A DNA stretch of 64,000 nucleotides, taken from assembly GCF_003369915.1 (NCBI RefSeq), contig NC_046676.1:9455501-9519500 (forward strand), written 5' to 3'. Numbering within the stretch: position 1 is the first letter of the stretch; each line of letters starts with the position of its first letter. Below are positions 1 to 11,991 of the stretch, piece after piece. Under the pieces are notes generated by a model, which was given only the letters and a program-made list of their open reading frames with translations, searched no databases and was not told where the DNA came from. Source of the DNA: Drosophila miranda (lineage: Eukaryota; Arthropoda; Insecta; Diptera; Drosophilidae). Both the position numbers and the translations under genes were made by a program.

Positions 1-1209
1 TGACGGACAAAGGGAGACAGACAATGGGTGAAGTAAAGTTAATTTCCAGCCCTTTGAGTGGCTCTTTGAAAGCAACATCATCGTCAACATCATCATCATC
101 CTCCTCTGGAAGGAAGAGACTTCTGTAGCAGCTCCAAGTACTCAAAAATATGCTAAGAAAGAGGAAGCTTGCACAGGTTTTTTCTTTTGCTTTCGTTGAA
201 ACATTTAAATATTTAATCAATAGTTCTTATCACTAATGGATTAGTGTTTCGATTGATTCGGAAGTTCTTTAGTCGGTTAGTGGGGAGCCGTGGGCCAAAC
301 TCAATTGTCGTTAGGGTTAACAAGTAATTGAACTATGAATTGAATAGAATTTCACATATGTATTTGTATATGTGTATATGTCTGTATATCTGGCTAGACA
401 TCGGCAAGACGCTTTCGGTAGCGGGCCCGGTTGGGTCTGCTTATGTACGGTATTCTAAAGGGCAGTGCACTGCAAAGATCAACACAGAGAGAGAGAGAGA
501 GAGAGAACACAAAGAGAGAGTGATAGAAATGTGTAGACCGTGTTTGTGTGTGTGTGTTTACCTATCTGGGGTTGTGTGTATGTCTTTGGTTTCTTTCTTT
601 GGCTTATGTGAAGGTTATGAACTTGACAATTAGACGCCACACGAGTCGTATGAGCAACAAAATGGCCAATACCAGGTTAGCGCCAGCACGGAGCAATTGT
701 ACAAAGCTGCAGCGGCGGGAGCAGAGAACAGATACAAAAGAGAGTCGAAATAAGCACACATTAAAAGGCATTCAACATGGGGTAGCTCGGGGAAACTCGG
801 GGACTTCGGAACACAAAATGTGTTGCCTACTTTTCAGGGAAATGTATCGCAAACCGAAACCAACATGAAATCCATTATGCATTTCAATTAAAGCTAATCT
901 GTGCGAGTATATAGATCTATTTCAAATTTAAATTATGAAAATTAATTGCAGGCAGTTTGGTTAAGTGTAATTCAATTAGTTTTGACCCACAAAAAAACAG
1001 TAAAACAAATTACCGACTGAACATCAACAGCGATACTTGACACACAATCTATGCATGTTTATTCCGTTCTCATCAGATATGTATCTGTGCGGTGCGTGTA
1101 TCTTTGTATCATCAGTAGCATATAAGCGTCTAGATTCGAGAGTGTGAGTGTGTGTATCGTGTTCGTGTCCTCGATTTATTAGCCATGCAAATTAGTCCAG
1201 CTATAGAAA
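1..1209. other. noncoding flank of thin exon 5
   Basis: No coding frame found. On the minus strand this is either the 3' UTR of a form ending at 1210 or the intron following the exon-5 donor at 1250. A short (GA)n tract lies at about 485-505. Confidence 0.5.
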
Positions 1210-4200
1210 CTACAAAATGGCGGAACTGTGGCCCCCGGGAAGGAAATACCTGCTGCCAGTGCCGCTGCTGCTGCCATAACGGTCCTCGCTCTCTCCCGCA
1301 TGATGTGGCGCGGGCACGGTGCGTGTGCGGGCGCTGCTGCTGCTCCCGCTGCCATAGCCGCTGCTCGAGGGCGTGGCATAAGTGCTGCGCGATGCCGCCG
1401 CTAGCGCAGTGTCGTCGCGGGAAGCACGCCGGGCTTCCAGGCGATCACGGTAGGAGCTGCCGCTGGTGGAGCTGCCGGTGGCCGCCGTTGTGGAGCTGGA
1501 GGCGCTGCTGGGCGTGGACTTGCTGGCACTGTTGCTGCTGCTGGTCGCACTCGCCTTGGGCTTGGTCTCCGGCTCCGACTCTGACTCGGACTCCGAGCTG
1601 GTCTCCTCCTCGCTGCTCGAGCTGGATTCGGCCTTCTTCTTGTCCGCCGTACCATTAGCGGTGGCCGGGGTGCTGTGCTGCGGCAGGAAGCGGCTAACGA
1701 AAGGCTTCTTCTCCGGCACTGCGGTGGTGGCTACCGAGTCTCGGGCACTCGAATGACGCGCCGTGCTGGGCGCCTTCTGCTGACTGCTGCTGCTGGGAGC
1801 CGCCGAGGCTGCCGCTGCTGCTGCAGCTGTGGCTGCTGCCCCAGAGCTGGCAGAGCTTTCGGTGGAGGCACTGCTGTCACTGCTGCCCGATCGCTGGGTC
1901 TTCTTCACTGCCGCAACTTGGGCCGAGACGGGCGGTTTCGACTGTTGGGTGGTAGGAGGAGTGGGAGTTGCATCAGAGTCTGTGGCGCTGGCTGTCTGTT
2001 AGTCGAAAGGGTCAAGCAACGAACGCAATTCAGATGCAGACAGAGAGAGATAGAGAGAAACATGGCGTTGAGGCATATGATGAACATGAAGATAATGGGG
2101 ATGTGCGTGTGACTGGATGCGAAAAGGGATGGTTAGGCGGGAGTGCGGGCAGTGGAGGAATGAGGGAGATGGCAGGCAAAATGAATTCCATTCTCAATGC
2201 AACATTCGATATTACTTTTCCCTCAATCAACATCTAACAATGTTCAATGCCTCTCATAACTCCGTCGCTCACTCATCATTGACTCGTTTTGTCATTTCCC
2301 TTTGATGTTTTCCTAATTGATCGAACAACCTTTTCCTATTTCTTTCGGTAAATGCCAAAAACCAGACAAATATGCAGCTACTGTGCATATGTCCCTTTAT
2401 AGCTCACACACACGTACCCGTCCTCTCACACAGATACTCACACTCACACATATAGAGAGCTGGAAACATTGTTAAACTGACGGAAGCAGCCGCATCGCTG
2501 ACAGTCGCATGATTGTGAAATATTCGCCATTGAACCCCAACTCAGGGTTGGCATTTTGTGGGCGTTTCGGGTGGGGCCAACGCAACAATGTGTGAATGAA
2601 TGGGTGAATGAATGAGGGTAGAGCAGAGGATGCGGGTGTTAAGAGGATAGAAAAAAAAAAACAGAAAAAAGATAGAAAGACATGTACAACAGAAATATTT
2701 ACAGCGGACATCAGAAATTGAAAAACAACGATATAGCAACGCAAAAAAGGAATGAAACAAAGAATAAATATTCAGAATAATGACAGAGAGACACTGGTAA
2801 CAACGCGAGAGAGAGACACAGAGGTGGAGAGAGAGAGGGTGAGAAAGAAAGACAGGAAGAAATGTCGCTTTGGTTGATTTGGGTCTGTGGTATATGCAGC
2901 TCAACAGCAATGACCAAATGTATTTAGTAAGATTTAAGCAAATTAGCATCACTACCACATCGCTTGTACACTTGCAAAACGAAGAGAAAACAAACAGAGA
3001 AAGAGATAGAGATAGAGAAGTAGGGTGTGCGAGAGAAACAGAATTGTGGGAAAATATTTGTTACATCCAAAACGAAAATTTTGTAAATTGATTTAGTTGT
3101 TTTATTCGTTGTAACCGCTGCCAGTCTCTAACTAACGATAAGGTAATAGATGTTAAACTACTAAAAAAAAAATATATATATATTTCTATATACGAGTATA
3201 CATATACGATACATACATACATATATGCACACATATACATATAGTGATGAATGTCTACAATATTGTACAATTGACGATTTCTGATGTCCGAAGTTTTGGG
3301 CCGAAACTTTCTGCCCGGATATTCATGGGGACTTTCAAGCAAAAGGTTCTGACCCAAAACAGCATTAAGTGAAAGGCGCTCACGAGACAATAAAGTGGGG
3401 GAAATGTGAAACAAGTACAACGGAAAATGGGGAAAACAATGAAATAAATATAAATAAATGAACACAACAACTTAAAATACACTTAAACAAAAACCAAACA
3501 AACGAAATATGTAAGGACAAAACATAAAGTAAAATAAAACAGAAAAGAGAGGAACGGAAAGGAAAGGAAAATACCCAGGGAAATGTTTTGTTAAAGGAAA
3601 TGGTAAGATTAACAGTAAGAGTAACGATAACAGTTAACGGTTAACGGCAAGTTTAAGTTTGCCCTCTCTGTTTCGAACGGTTCGACAAACACTTACGGAG
3701 CGGAGGGGAAGTGTGAACGATGGAGCACAAATAAAGAACGAAGCACACATGGCGTATACGTAATTAATTCTTTTAAATTTTCTTTTTTCATTGGGGGATA
3801 TGCAAACAGGGGAAATACTGTGCCGGAAAAACAGTGACAGCGAGATTTTATACCGATTATCATGTCTCTTCTTCTTCCTGATCCTCATCCTCATCTTCTT
3901 CCTCGTCATCGGTCACTTCTATCTCCTCTTCTGTGTACTCATCGTCATCCTCTTCCTCACTCTGATTGGATGTTAAATCCTCTTCTGGTTTCTCTGTCTG
4001 AACTTCATTTGGATGAGTTATGATCACGGCAGGACTTTCGTCGACTTTGCTGGACAGCTCTCCCTCTGGAGGCAGGACATTGATCACTGGCACCTCCTGG
4101 GGCTCCCCCTCAGGTAGGGCCTGCACCTCCACATCCTCTTCTTCATCGCTGCTTTCGGTGACTGTTACTTCTTCATATTCCGATGAATCTTCGGAGTCGT

Positions 4201-7200
4201 TTTCGACTTCCTCTACTTCTGCCTGCTGCTGCTGATCTTCCTCTTCTGCCCCCTGTTCCTCATTCTCCTCGTCTATCTCGCTGTCACTGCCACTGGCCAC
4301 GCCTTCTTCTTCTGTATTTGCCTCATTCACACTTACCTCGGCTCGCGTCGCTGCTGTCGCTGTACGCACTGGAGATGACGCCTGATTGGAGCCGCTGCCG
4401 TCGCTGTCCTCGCCGCCGCGGGGACCCTTGAGGGTCGCCACCCGCTCGCTGTTGGGTCGCTGATCCTGGCCAGCCTCACTGGTGGCCGCCGAGGTGGCTG
4501 CTCCAGAGGAAGCAGCACTCTTGCGTTTCTGGCGCGCCAGTTCGTCCTCGTCAACTGCTGCCGCTGGTTGTTGGCTCTTCTGCTGTTGGCGCTGCATGGC
4601 CGCCTTCTGGGTCTGGATGGCTGCCTGGACGGCGGCCTGGGCCGCGGAGGCTGCGTCCGACTTCCTGTCCGACTTCTTCTCCTTGCCAATGTCGGCCAGC
4701 CGCTGAACGACGCGGGAGCAGTCGCTGAGGCGAATGATACCACTCAGCTGGCCACGCGACACATCCTCGCTGTCGAGGACGCGGTCCTTGCGCTCCTTCA
4801 GCTCCTGCTGACGCTGCTGCTGCTGCTGCTCGGTGTCCGAGTCGTCGTTCTGGTGCGAGCGAACAAAGCGCGACCGGAAGCGCGAGGACTTGCCTGTCCG
4901 TCCGGAAGTGGGCTCGTTCTCGTAATCGTTCTCGTAGTCATAGTCCGAGCGGCCGTAGCGGCTGCTCTCGCCATAGCGATCGCTGTTGGTGGCACTGCGC
5001 TGGGGACGCTCTCCGAACTTCCGGCCGCCAAGGACGGGCTCGTCGTTGTAGCCACCACGCTCCTCCTGCTGCCGGAACTGGGTGGCCAGGCGGTGGTCGC
5101 TCTTGGAGCGCATTAGTCCGGGCTGGAGGCCGCTGGGTGGGGCGAGGTGGGAGCTGCTCACCGAGCCGCCCGGCGTCGAGTGTGGCGCGATGTTGAGGTC
5201 GCCAAAGGTGGCCAGGTTCATCACCAGCTGGTTGGGATCGATGGAGACGAGGAATCGCACACGGCGACTGTAGTCGTTGTTCTCGTACTCGAAGTGCCGC
5301 AGGAACTCGACGGTCTTCAGGAAGATCTCCTTGGTATCCATAAGCTCGCAGTCGTCCCACTCGACTGTTTCGTTCATGTACTTGTCGACAATGTCGCAGT
5401 TGCTGCCGATGTTGGTGATCTCCAGGTCCAGATTCTCCTTGAGCGTTGTGAGGTTGCGCAGCTCCACGGCCAAGTAGCGATCGATCTCGCCCTTCAGTTG
5501 GTCGGAGCGATCCTTGATAGCCTTGGTAATACGATGGTAGATCTCGTCGATCTCCTCCGTCACACTGATCGCGTTCGTCTGCAGACTCATGGTGTTCTTC
5601 TCGATGATGGCTAGGGAGTCCTGCAGTCGATGCAAGCTGCGGCGGATCTGAAGAGGGTATGAAATGCGTAAGCAAAAGCCAATTGAAAGATCAGTTCCGG
5701 ACTCACCTGTGAGTTGAAGCGCGTTATCTCACGGCGGAGTATATCCATGTGGGCGCTCTTGCAGTCCTCGCAGATCTTCTTCTCGCAGTGCGCACAATGA
5801 GACAGATAGGCCTTCTCCGAGCAGACGCCACAACGTTCCATGATTTGACCTACGAAAGGAGAAACACACAATTATTAATCAGCTTTTTCCTCCCCCTATC
5901 TGTCTTCCGTTTGCAGCAGTCCTCCCAAAATACGCTCCCAAATGGGGCCCCAAATGACTTCCTGCCTGGCTCCCTTGAGTTGAACAATAAAATGCCAGCC
6001 ATGCCAGCCATGCCAGCAGCTCATCAATTTGCACTCTTGGCAACAAAGTCCTTCCACATTCCGTGTCTGCCATGCTGTAGGGGGGCAGGGCCAGAGCAGA
6101 CTCCGGGCTGGATGTCTGTTGCATTCACTAATGCGATTTCAAGAGCAAGAAATCAACTGCACCTAAGCGCCTGTTATGGATGTTTGGGTACATTATACAC
6201 TTCTCCAGGGGGAGACTACTTACTCTCCATCTTCCAGAGAAGAAGGGATTATGGATTAGTAGGATCTACTAACACAGAAAAGTAAATTGGGTATCTCTGA
6301 ACGTTTATCAATATAAAGTTTTGAGAGTAAGTTTTTGGGAGGAATCGCTTATCTACTTCGAGCATCCTATATTTAATTGGAATGCACTGGCTATATGCAT
6401 AGATCAGGCAAAGTTTCTCAACTATATAGATCTACATAATTTAACCAAGTTTGATCACAAACTGGCCACTATGGCTATCAGATGGGTGAAATATAAACTA
6501 CTGTCTCCCTGCAAAGCTCACAAAGGACACTTTTATGTGTTTCTTCATCATGCGCCCAGATATGATTTCAATTCTATTACTGGGAATACAATTGAGGGTA
6601 TTTGAAGTTTCGTTGCTCCAGCAAGACCTTCTTTCTTGTTATCTCTGGGTGTGTGTGTGTGTGTGTGTGCCACATCCTTTGCCAAGGCAGTCCTGGCTCG
6701 TTGTCGATGGCTTGACTGTTGCAATGCAAATAACGAGCCGCCTCAGTTGCCTCAGTTGCCTCAGTGGGGCAACAAAGCAAACACTGCGAAGATGTCGCTA
6801 CTGCTGCACTCTCAGCTCGACAGCGTCAACTTTTCTGCATCAATTGCTGGCATTGGCAATGCCTGATGAACACTCCCCGCCTTACTCCTCAGCAGATCCG
6901 CCGGCCTGACAATAACTTGCCACTGAGGGGCAGACAGAGGGCCACATACATAGAGAGATATGTATGCATGTACAATGTACAAAGAGCTGCCAGAATGCTG
7001 CATGCCAATATTTGGCTTCTGTATATTTTCTGTGTAATCATATGGAAAAGTGAATTTACAAATTCCACATGAAAGTTGTAGTCGTTGTCCCTGCCATATC
7101 CATAACACGAAACGAGGAGCACTGAAAGCCAAAAGGAATTCTTTTGTTTCACACATTTGCATACCCAAGAACCAAATTTATCCAAAAAATAAGAAACAAA

Positions 7201-8495
7201 AAAAAAAAGAAAATACGAATGAAACCAAATGCTTTGTCTGCCTTATTAGCTCTTACCCCATGTCCCATGCCCCATGCCCCATGCCCCATGCCCCATGCCC
7301 CATGCCTCGTACTCGACTTAATGCTGATTGCAATTGAGAAGTTGCAATGCATTTGCATATTTCACTCACTTCGACAACTATCAACCTTGCCACTTGGAAT
7401 ATATATATTCTGATAGATACGCACAGTCATGCTGACAGCACGATCCGCAATTTGTGGACGGGCAAAATGCAAATTGCTCAAACAAAATCAATTTGGCTTT
7501 GCTTAGTTTTAATTGCTGTCAGATGGCCGGGGAAAGTGTCTGACTTTTTAATTGGAAACCCAAACATTATGGCGAATGGCAATTTTTGTTCGACGAGCAT
7601 ACTCGTACATTCGGCTGGCATACCCATAGCTTTTCCCATTTATTGTTTTCCATTTCTTTTGTTTTCCCTTTTAGCGGAATTTAATTAAAGTTACACAAAC
7701 GATTACATGGCAGCATTTTTTTATTAATAACATTCCTTGCTTGCCTCTGCCGCCAGGATTTCTGATTTCTAATTACTGATTTCTGCACTCAAAGGATTCT
7801 GTTTTATTGCACAAATATTTTTGCTCAAATCGAATCGAAGCAAAAGGGGAAAATTGCAGTTTGGAATTTGACCTTTTATATTAAATAAGGCGAGAGACCC
7901 TTCAAAGGCTTCTCCTCTATCGCTTTTCAGAGACTAGTAAAATCATTTTAATTGCTTGCATTCCTTACCTGATGTCGGATCGGGCAGTTCTCCGGTGATT
8001 TCGATGTGCAGCTCCAGGAAGCGCTGTAGCGTTACATTCGTTGGAAAGGCCTGCACGCCGTTGTAGGGTATGCGATGTTCGGCACGGCATTCTGGGCATT
8101 TCACCTGAAGATTGGAGGGTATTATCTGGATTAGTCTTGCTTATTCGCACGTAGAAAATTAATTACATCAATTCAAAGCTTAAAATCAGATTCAATGAAT
8201 GATTCTTTGTATCCTTTGAGCTACATTAAGGCTATCAAAGGCTACTTGGCTCTTCCCCGACATTCCACTAAGATGTTAGTTATCTTTAATTGATATGCCT
8301 TAATCTTCTTGTACTAGCTGTGCGCAACTTTAAAAACCTTTCACATTTGTCCTGATTCATGTGAAGGCATCTTGAGTGCGTCCTTTCGTGAAGTTTCTTC
8401 ATCTCCTGTCAGCCTTCAACCACAAAAATCAATCTCTCTTTGCGGCTTTTGCAATTCGCATGACAGTTATTGCAACTCTCTTTCTACCTTTCTAC

Positions 8496-8530
<35 letters not shown>

Positions 8531-9152
8531 ACTATGTACGAGTATCCGTGTGTGGTTGTCTGTATTTTACCGAGTAGGGCCAGCACAATGAAAATGCTTA
8601 CCAATTATTTGCGTGGCGCTGGCTGGGAGCCAAAAACTGAATTTATAAATACACGCAGACAGAGACGTTCGAATCTGCGGAGACTATAAGTAGCGCAGTA
8701 CACGGATATCTGTATGTACGAGCGTATATATAATTTTGTGTCTTTATGTATAATTTTTCAACAAGATATCTACGCAAATGCGCCTCAGGCAACGCGATAA
8801 ATACTAAAAAAAACATTTTCGGGGGCGTCTTGTTGGGCGCCTTTTTGTTTTCATTCCCATTTCATCTGATTTTGCTCATGAGATTTTATAGTTAAGCGGC
8901 CGCACAGTGATGTGTGACGTCGGCGAGGCATTAACCAAATTGCCACAGATACGAGTACATACATATTTACATATGTATACTGATTTGAATGATGATTAAT
9001 GATGATGATATCCTTACCTGACGTCGCACATAGTCCACCAGTCCCTCCATGCAGGGCTCCATGCAGAAGGAGTGCTGACATGGCAGCAGCTTCGGTATGC
9101 GATACCTGTCCAGGCATACGCAGCACGTCAACAGCTGCTCAAATTGCTCCAT
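1210..9152 (-). CDS. tn: thin / TRIM32-type RING-B-box protein, 5' coding exons (partial)
   Basis: Muscle TRIM-NHL protein of the TRIM32 family, in flies needed for myofibril and costamere integrity. Coding exons, all minus: 9152-9018 (start ATG), 8104-7969, 5849-5707, 5647-4337, 1995-1250. All junctions have GT/AG ends and matching phase. Residues 10-51 form a RING (C10, C13, C25, H27, C30, C34, C48, C51). A B-box-like cluster lies at about 97-124 (C97, C100, C109, C112, C117, C120, H124). From residue 139 a helical coiled-coil region follows, then a Ser/Arg/Asp-rich linker. Exon 5 is Ser/Ala-rich. Its likely donor (AG then GTATTT) at 1250 would continue to exons outside the window; if unused, the frame stops at TAG 1210-1212, and a minus AATAAA at 1175-1180 could end that form. 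The C-terminal NHL repeats of the family are not here. The start fits a short 5' leader with an acceptor at 9159. Confidence 0.93.
1996..4336 (-). other. tn: thin intron 4, retained in part in the acidic-tail form
   Basis: From donor GTAAGT at 4336 to acceptor AACAG at 1996. Bases 3860-4336 are open reading frame; 1996-3859 is AT-rich, with GA-rich and TA-rich simple tracts and no further exon seen. Confidence 0.7.
3860..5647 (-). CDS. tn: thin alternative 3' end: unspliced exon 4 with acidic tail
   Basis: Exon 4 of thin contains a perfect donor (GTAAGT) at 4336, in phase 0, that leads to exon 5. If it is not used, the same frame stays open for 158 more codons to TGA at 3860-3862. That stretch is coding-like and very acidic, ending in long Glu/Asp runs. 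This gives a predicted RING, B-box, coiled-coil protein of about 733 residues without NHL repeats, as against the longer spliced form. Openness, composition and the exact in-frame donor are seen directly; use of both ends is inferred. I cannot name the poly(A) site of this form. Confidence 0.6.
   Translation of the reverse strand: MRRSLHRLQDSLAIIEKNTMSLQTNAISVTEEIDEIYHRITKAIKDRSDQLKGEIDRYLAVELRNLTTLKENLDLEITNIGSNCDIVDKYMNETVEWDDCELMDTKEIFLKTVEFLRHFEYENNDYSRRVRFLVSIDPNQLVMNLATFGDLNIAPHSTPGGSVSSSHLAPPSGLQPGLMRSKSDHRLATQFRQQEERGGYNDEPVLGGRKFGERPQRSATNSDRYGESSRYGRSDYDYENDYENEPTSGRTGKSSRFRSRFVRSHQNDDSDTEQQQQQRQQELKERKDRVLDSEDVSRGQLSGIIRLSDCSRVVQRLADIGKEKKSDRKSDAASAAQAAVQAAIQTQKAAMQRQQQKSQQPAAAVDEDELARQKRKSAASSGAATSAATSEAGQDQRPNSERVATLKGPRGGEDSDGSGSNQASSPVRTATAATRAEVSVNEANTEEEGVASGSDSEIDEENEEQGAEEEDQQQQAEVEEVENDSEDSSEYEEVTVTESSDEEEDVEVQALPEGEPQEVPVINVLPPEGELSSKVDESPAVIITHPNEVQTEKPEEDLTSNQSEEEDDDEYTEEEIEVTDDEEEDEDEDQEEEET
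5850..7968 (-). other. tn: thin intron 2
   Basis: Lies between exon 2 (donor GTAAGG at 7968) and exon 3 (acceptor CGTAG at 5850). No coding frame seen. It contains a (TG)n run near 6650-6667 and the CCCCATG heptamer minisatellite at 7257-7306. Confidence 0.8.
7257..7306. repeat. CCCCATG heptamer minisatellite
   Basis: About seven tandem copies of CCCCATG, the first pair slightly degenerate, inside thin intron 2. The related heptamer GTATGGG is repeated at 34134-34187. Confidence 0.85.
8105..9017 (-). other. tn: thin intron 1 of the coding region
   Basis: Bounded by donor GTAAGG at 9017 and acceptor TTCAG at 8105; it splits the RING domain between H27/C34 and the final C48/C51 pair. It holds a (TATC)n microsatellite at about 8488-8530 and no coding frame. 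Confidence 0.85.
8488..8530. repeat. (CTAT)n microsatellite
   Basis: About ten tetranucleotide repeats in thin coding intron 1. Confidence 0.85.
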
Positions 9153-9336
9153 GGCTCACTGTGTCCCCAAAACGAAGCGAGGACACACGCACACATAGAA
9201 AGATAAAGGAAGAGAGACCATCATTAGACCTGATTCGATTAGACCACAAAGATGCTGTCAATTTGATATTCATATCATTATAAATTCACTTTCTCTCCCT
9301 CCTTAAGCTCATCATAAGACAACAGACAGAAAGACA

Positions 9337-9373
9337 GTCAGTCAGTCAGTCAGTCAGACAGTCAGACAGTCAG
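9337..9373. repeat. (AGTC)n / (AGAC) microsatellite
   Basis: Tandem AGTC tetranucleotides grading into AGACAGTC units just upstream of the thin coding start. Confidence 0.75.
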
Positions 9374-11578
9374 GCCATCTGTCAGTCGGTAAGCTCGCTC
9401 CCAAAAAAATCCACGCCAAAAATCCGATTGGCAGGAAATTCTTGCATTTGAATGAACACAGCCGTGGCAGCACCAAAAGTCATACAATAAATTGACCATT
9501 TCGTTGTCGTATTGTAAGTCGCGGGCTGCCATCGGAGCTTGCCCCTCCCTGTCGTCGGGCTTCATTTGGCCCGGCCAAAATACACTAAGCCACAAATCTG
9601 CTTATGGCTGCTTCATTAAAAGCGGCTCCGACAAGTTTATTTACAAGAGACCGAAATTCTGCTGATGTTTCGGGTTGCGACCGGTTTAATACGCGCAGGA
9701 AATCCAATGCAAGCTCCACATACACTTTTCCACGTTGAAATTGGTAGCCATAGATATTTGGATATTTCGCATTCAATGGGTTATTACAACAGTTGAGATA
9801 GTTGCATTTCCTTTCAATTTAAATACATTTAATTTTAAATTTGAAGATAAACAAGGAAATATGAAATAAATCCATTGCCCCGAAATCCTTTTTCAGGACA
9901 TATACTGCAATATATGTATGCACCCTTGCTTTTCTCTTTTTTTTTCAAAGCTCCTTTATAATTTTTTTCGAACTTTAAGGCAGACAAATCCAGAATCAAG
10001 GACATGGCGGAGTTTTTTCTGTTACCTCTGCATGAAATATACCAAGCTCTTCCATATTTATTTTCGGACAATTTTCTCAGTAAGCCCTTAAATTCATTCC
10101 TATGATATCGCTCTTCAATAAAGGATTTTCCCTTCTCGTAAGCTACAATTCCTCATAAGCTCGAGTGCGCTTTAGCCATGTCAATTGCTCTTAATACGTC
10201 TCTTCCTGCACCTCTTGCGTTGAGATTTTAATAATAAAAATGACACACATTTCTTAGAGAGAGAGGCAGGCAGCGCACAGCAGAGAAATTCTGCTCATAC
10301 TCGTGTATACATATAATGTATAAATATAAATGCGATTTTGCGCTGACTGCCGGGGCGATGGGCGATATGCATCGCGCATACGCCGCGGTTGTCGTGCCCA
10401 AACCAGTGCGCACTTCCTGCTCGTAAATATACGTATGCTACGTGTGCCCAGATAGGGGTATTATTATGGAAGCATCTCTTTCTCTATTTCTACATATCCA
10501 TATTCATGTCGATGTCCATGTCCATGGCAGCCACCGCTAATTGTCGTGCGCCTGTTTCCCATTATTGTTGTATGTTTGTTGCTACTGATATTTAAGTCAT
10601 CAATTTAATGCGGCCAAAAGTTCAAAATATATGTGACACGCCTCTGCCACGAAAACTGTTGTGCTTGTATCCATACGTCCGACACACGGACATATGCGAA
10701 AGCTGTGCAATTAACTGGAAAATGCGCTTAAAATCAAATTGAATAGAAATTTTGTCGCTAGCACAAATTGTGCGTACAGCAGAGCGGGTCCTGAATAGAG
10801 GGGGAGGGAAGCGGTGGGGGGATGTGTGGCAAAACTAATTTAGCCATTGCATTTGTGAATGGCCGCTGAAAGGATTAAAATGAATAGAGCAGAGCTCTGC
10901 TCTCCGGCATAATAGAAACAACCAGCGAACTCTTCTCCCGCCGCACTCTGGCAGACTCGAGCTCTGAGTTAAATTTTTCGGCGGTTCCCCCAGCTATGAA
11001 AAGAGTTCAGAAGAGTGGGTTGAGGGGAGGTCAGCTGGCATTGAAAAGCTGAAAGGTCTCTTATGATGCTCGTGTGTGGCTGAGCGCAGCCCGTATAAGT
11101 GTGTAAAATATCTGATAAAATTCCGTGCAACTCCAAAATGCTTTTAATACGCAGCAAATTAGGCGGAAAGTGGATAGCGGATGACCGCAATGAATGTGTG
11201 GCATTGGATGACAAACCAAACGAATAGTTCCTCTAATTAGTCTATAGATGAGCTTGTTTTCCTTTGTTTTCCTCGAGAGATTGATGGCCACAGTTGCTGG
11301 TACAAGAGAAAACGGCAGAGATTCATTAACCTTGGGTGGGTTAAAATTAAATCGAGTTATGTGAGCAGTGTGTGCGCGCACGGTCAACGGGAAATGGAAA
11401 AGCGTTAAACGGTAGACACGAAACGGAAATGCGGCAAACACTTGACCCTCAACAAATTGGCATGGCTCACAATGCGCTGCCAAAAGAAAAACTGAAACTG
11501 ACACAGCCACAGAAATGGGTCAAACTCTTTGCCGTCGAGTGACAGGCAGCGGACACAGAGCCATCATCACCATCATCA

Positions 11579-11611
<33 letters not shown>

Positions 11612-11759
11612 CGCAGAAAACATTGAAAATTGAAATCAACACAAATAAATTGAAATGAATTCGATGAAATTTGGGTCACACTAAACCGCAGCCAAACAGC
11701 CAACTCGTCTAACAACCCCACCAACAAAAAAAAAGAAAAGGCGGAGAAGGAAAACTCAC

Positions 11760-11991
11760 CAATAGAAAATGGAAAACTGATGGGCAAGCGTTGCTGCTGG
11801 TGCTGTCAAAGCGGCACTCGAAGGCAATCATAAAATGCAATTGGTTTTTGGCAATGCGCGAAGCCTTAAAACTCAGTCGCTGAAAAATCGTTGCGAGTCC
11901 TCGTTTCTCGATCCGGGGCACTTTCATTAAATGTGTGCGCGACTTCCGATTGATTTATATTTGCTTAACTTTCAAAAAAAATTATATATAG
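11760..11991 (-). promoter_or_regulatory. candidate thin upstream promoter and noncoding first exon
   Basis: On the minus strand a TATA-like TATATATAA lies at about 11983-11991. A possible initiator is near 11945-11955, and a good donor (TTG then GTGAGT) begins its intron at 11759. This would make a first exon of about 190 nt that could splice to the acceptor before the thin start codon at 9152. There is no direct evidence of transcription. Confidence 0.25.

Noticed and set aside
1152..1756. Plus-strand frames rich in Cys, Arg and Trp opposite thin exon 5
   Set aside because: Antisense shadow of the Ser/Ala-rich thin exon; repetitive codon composition and no domain.
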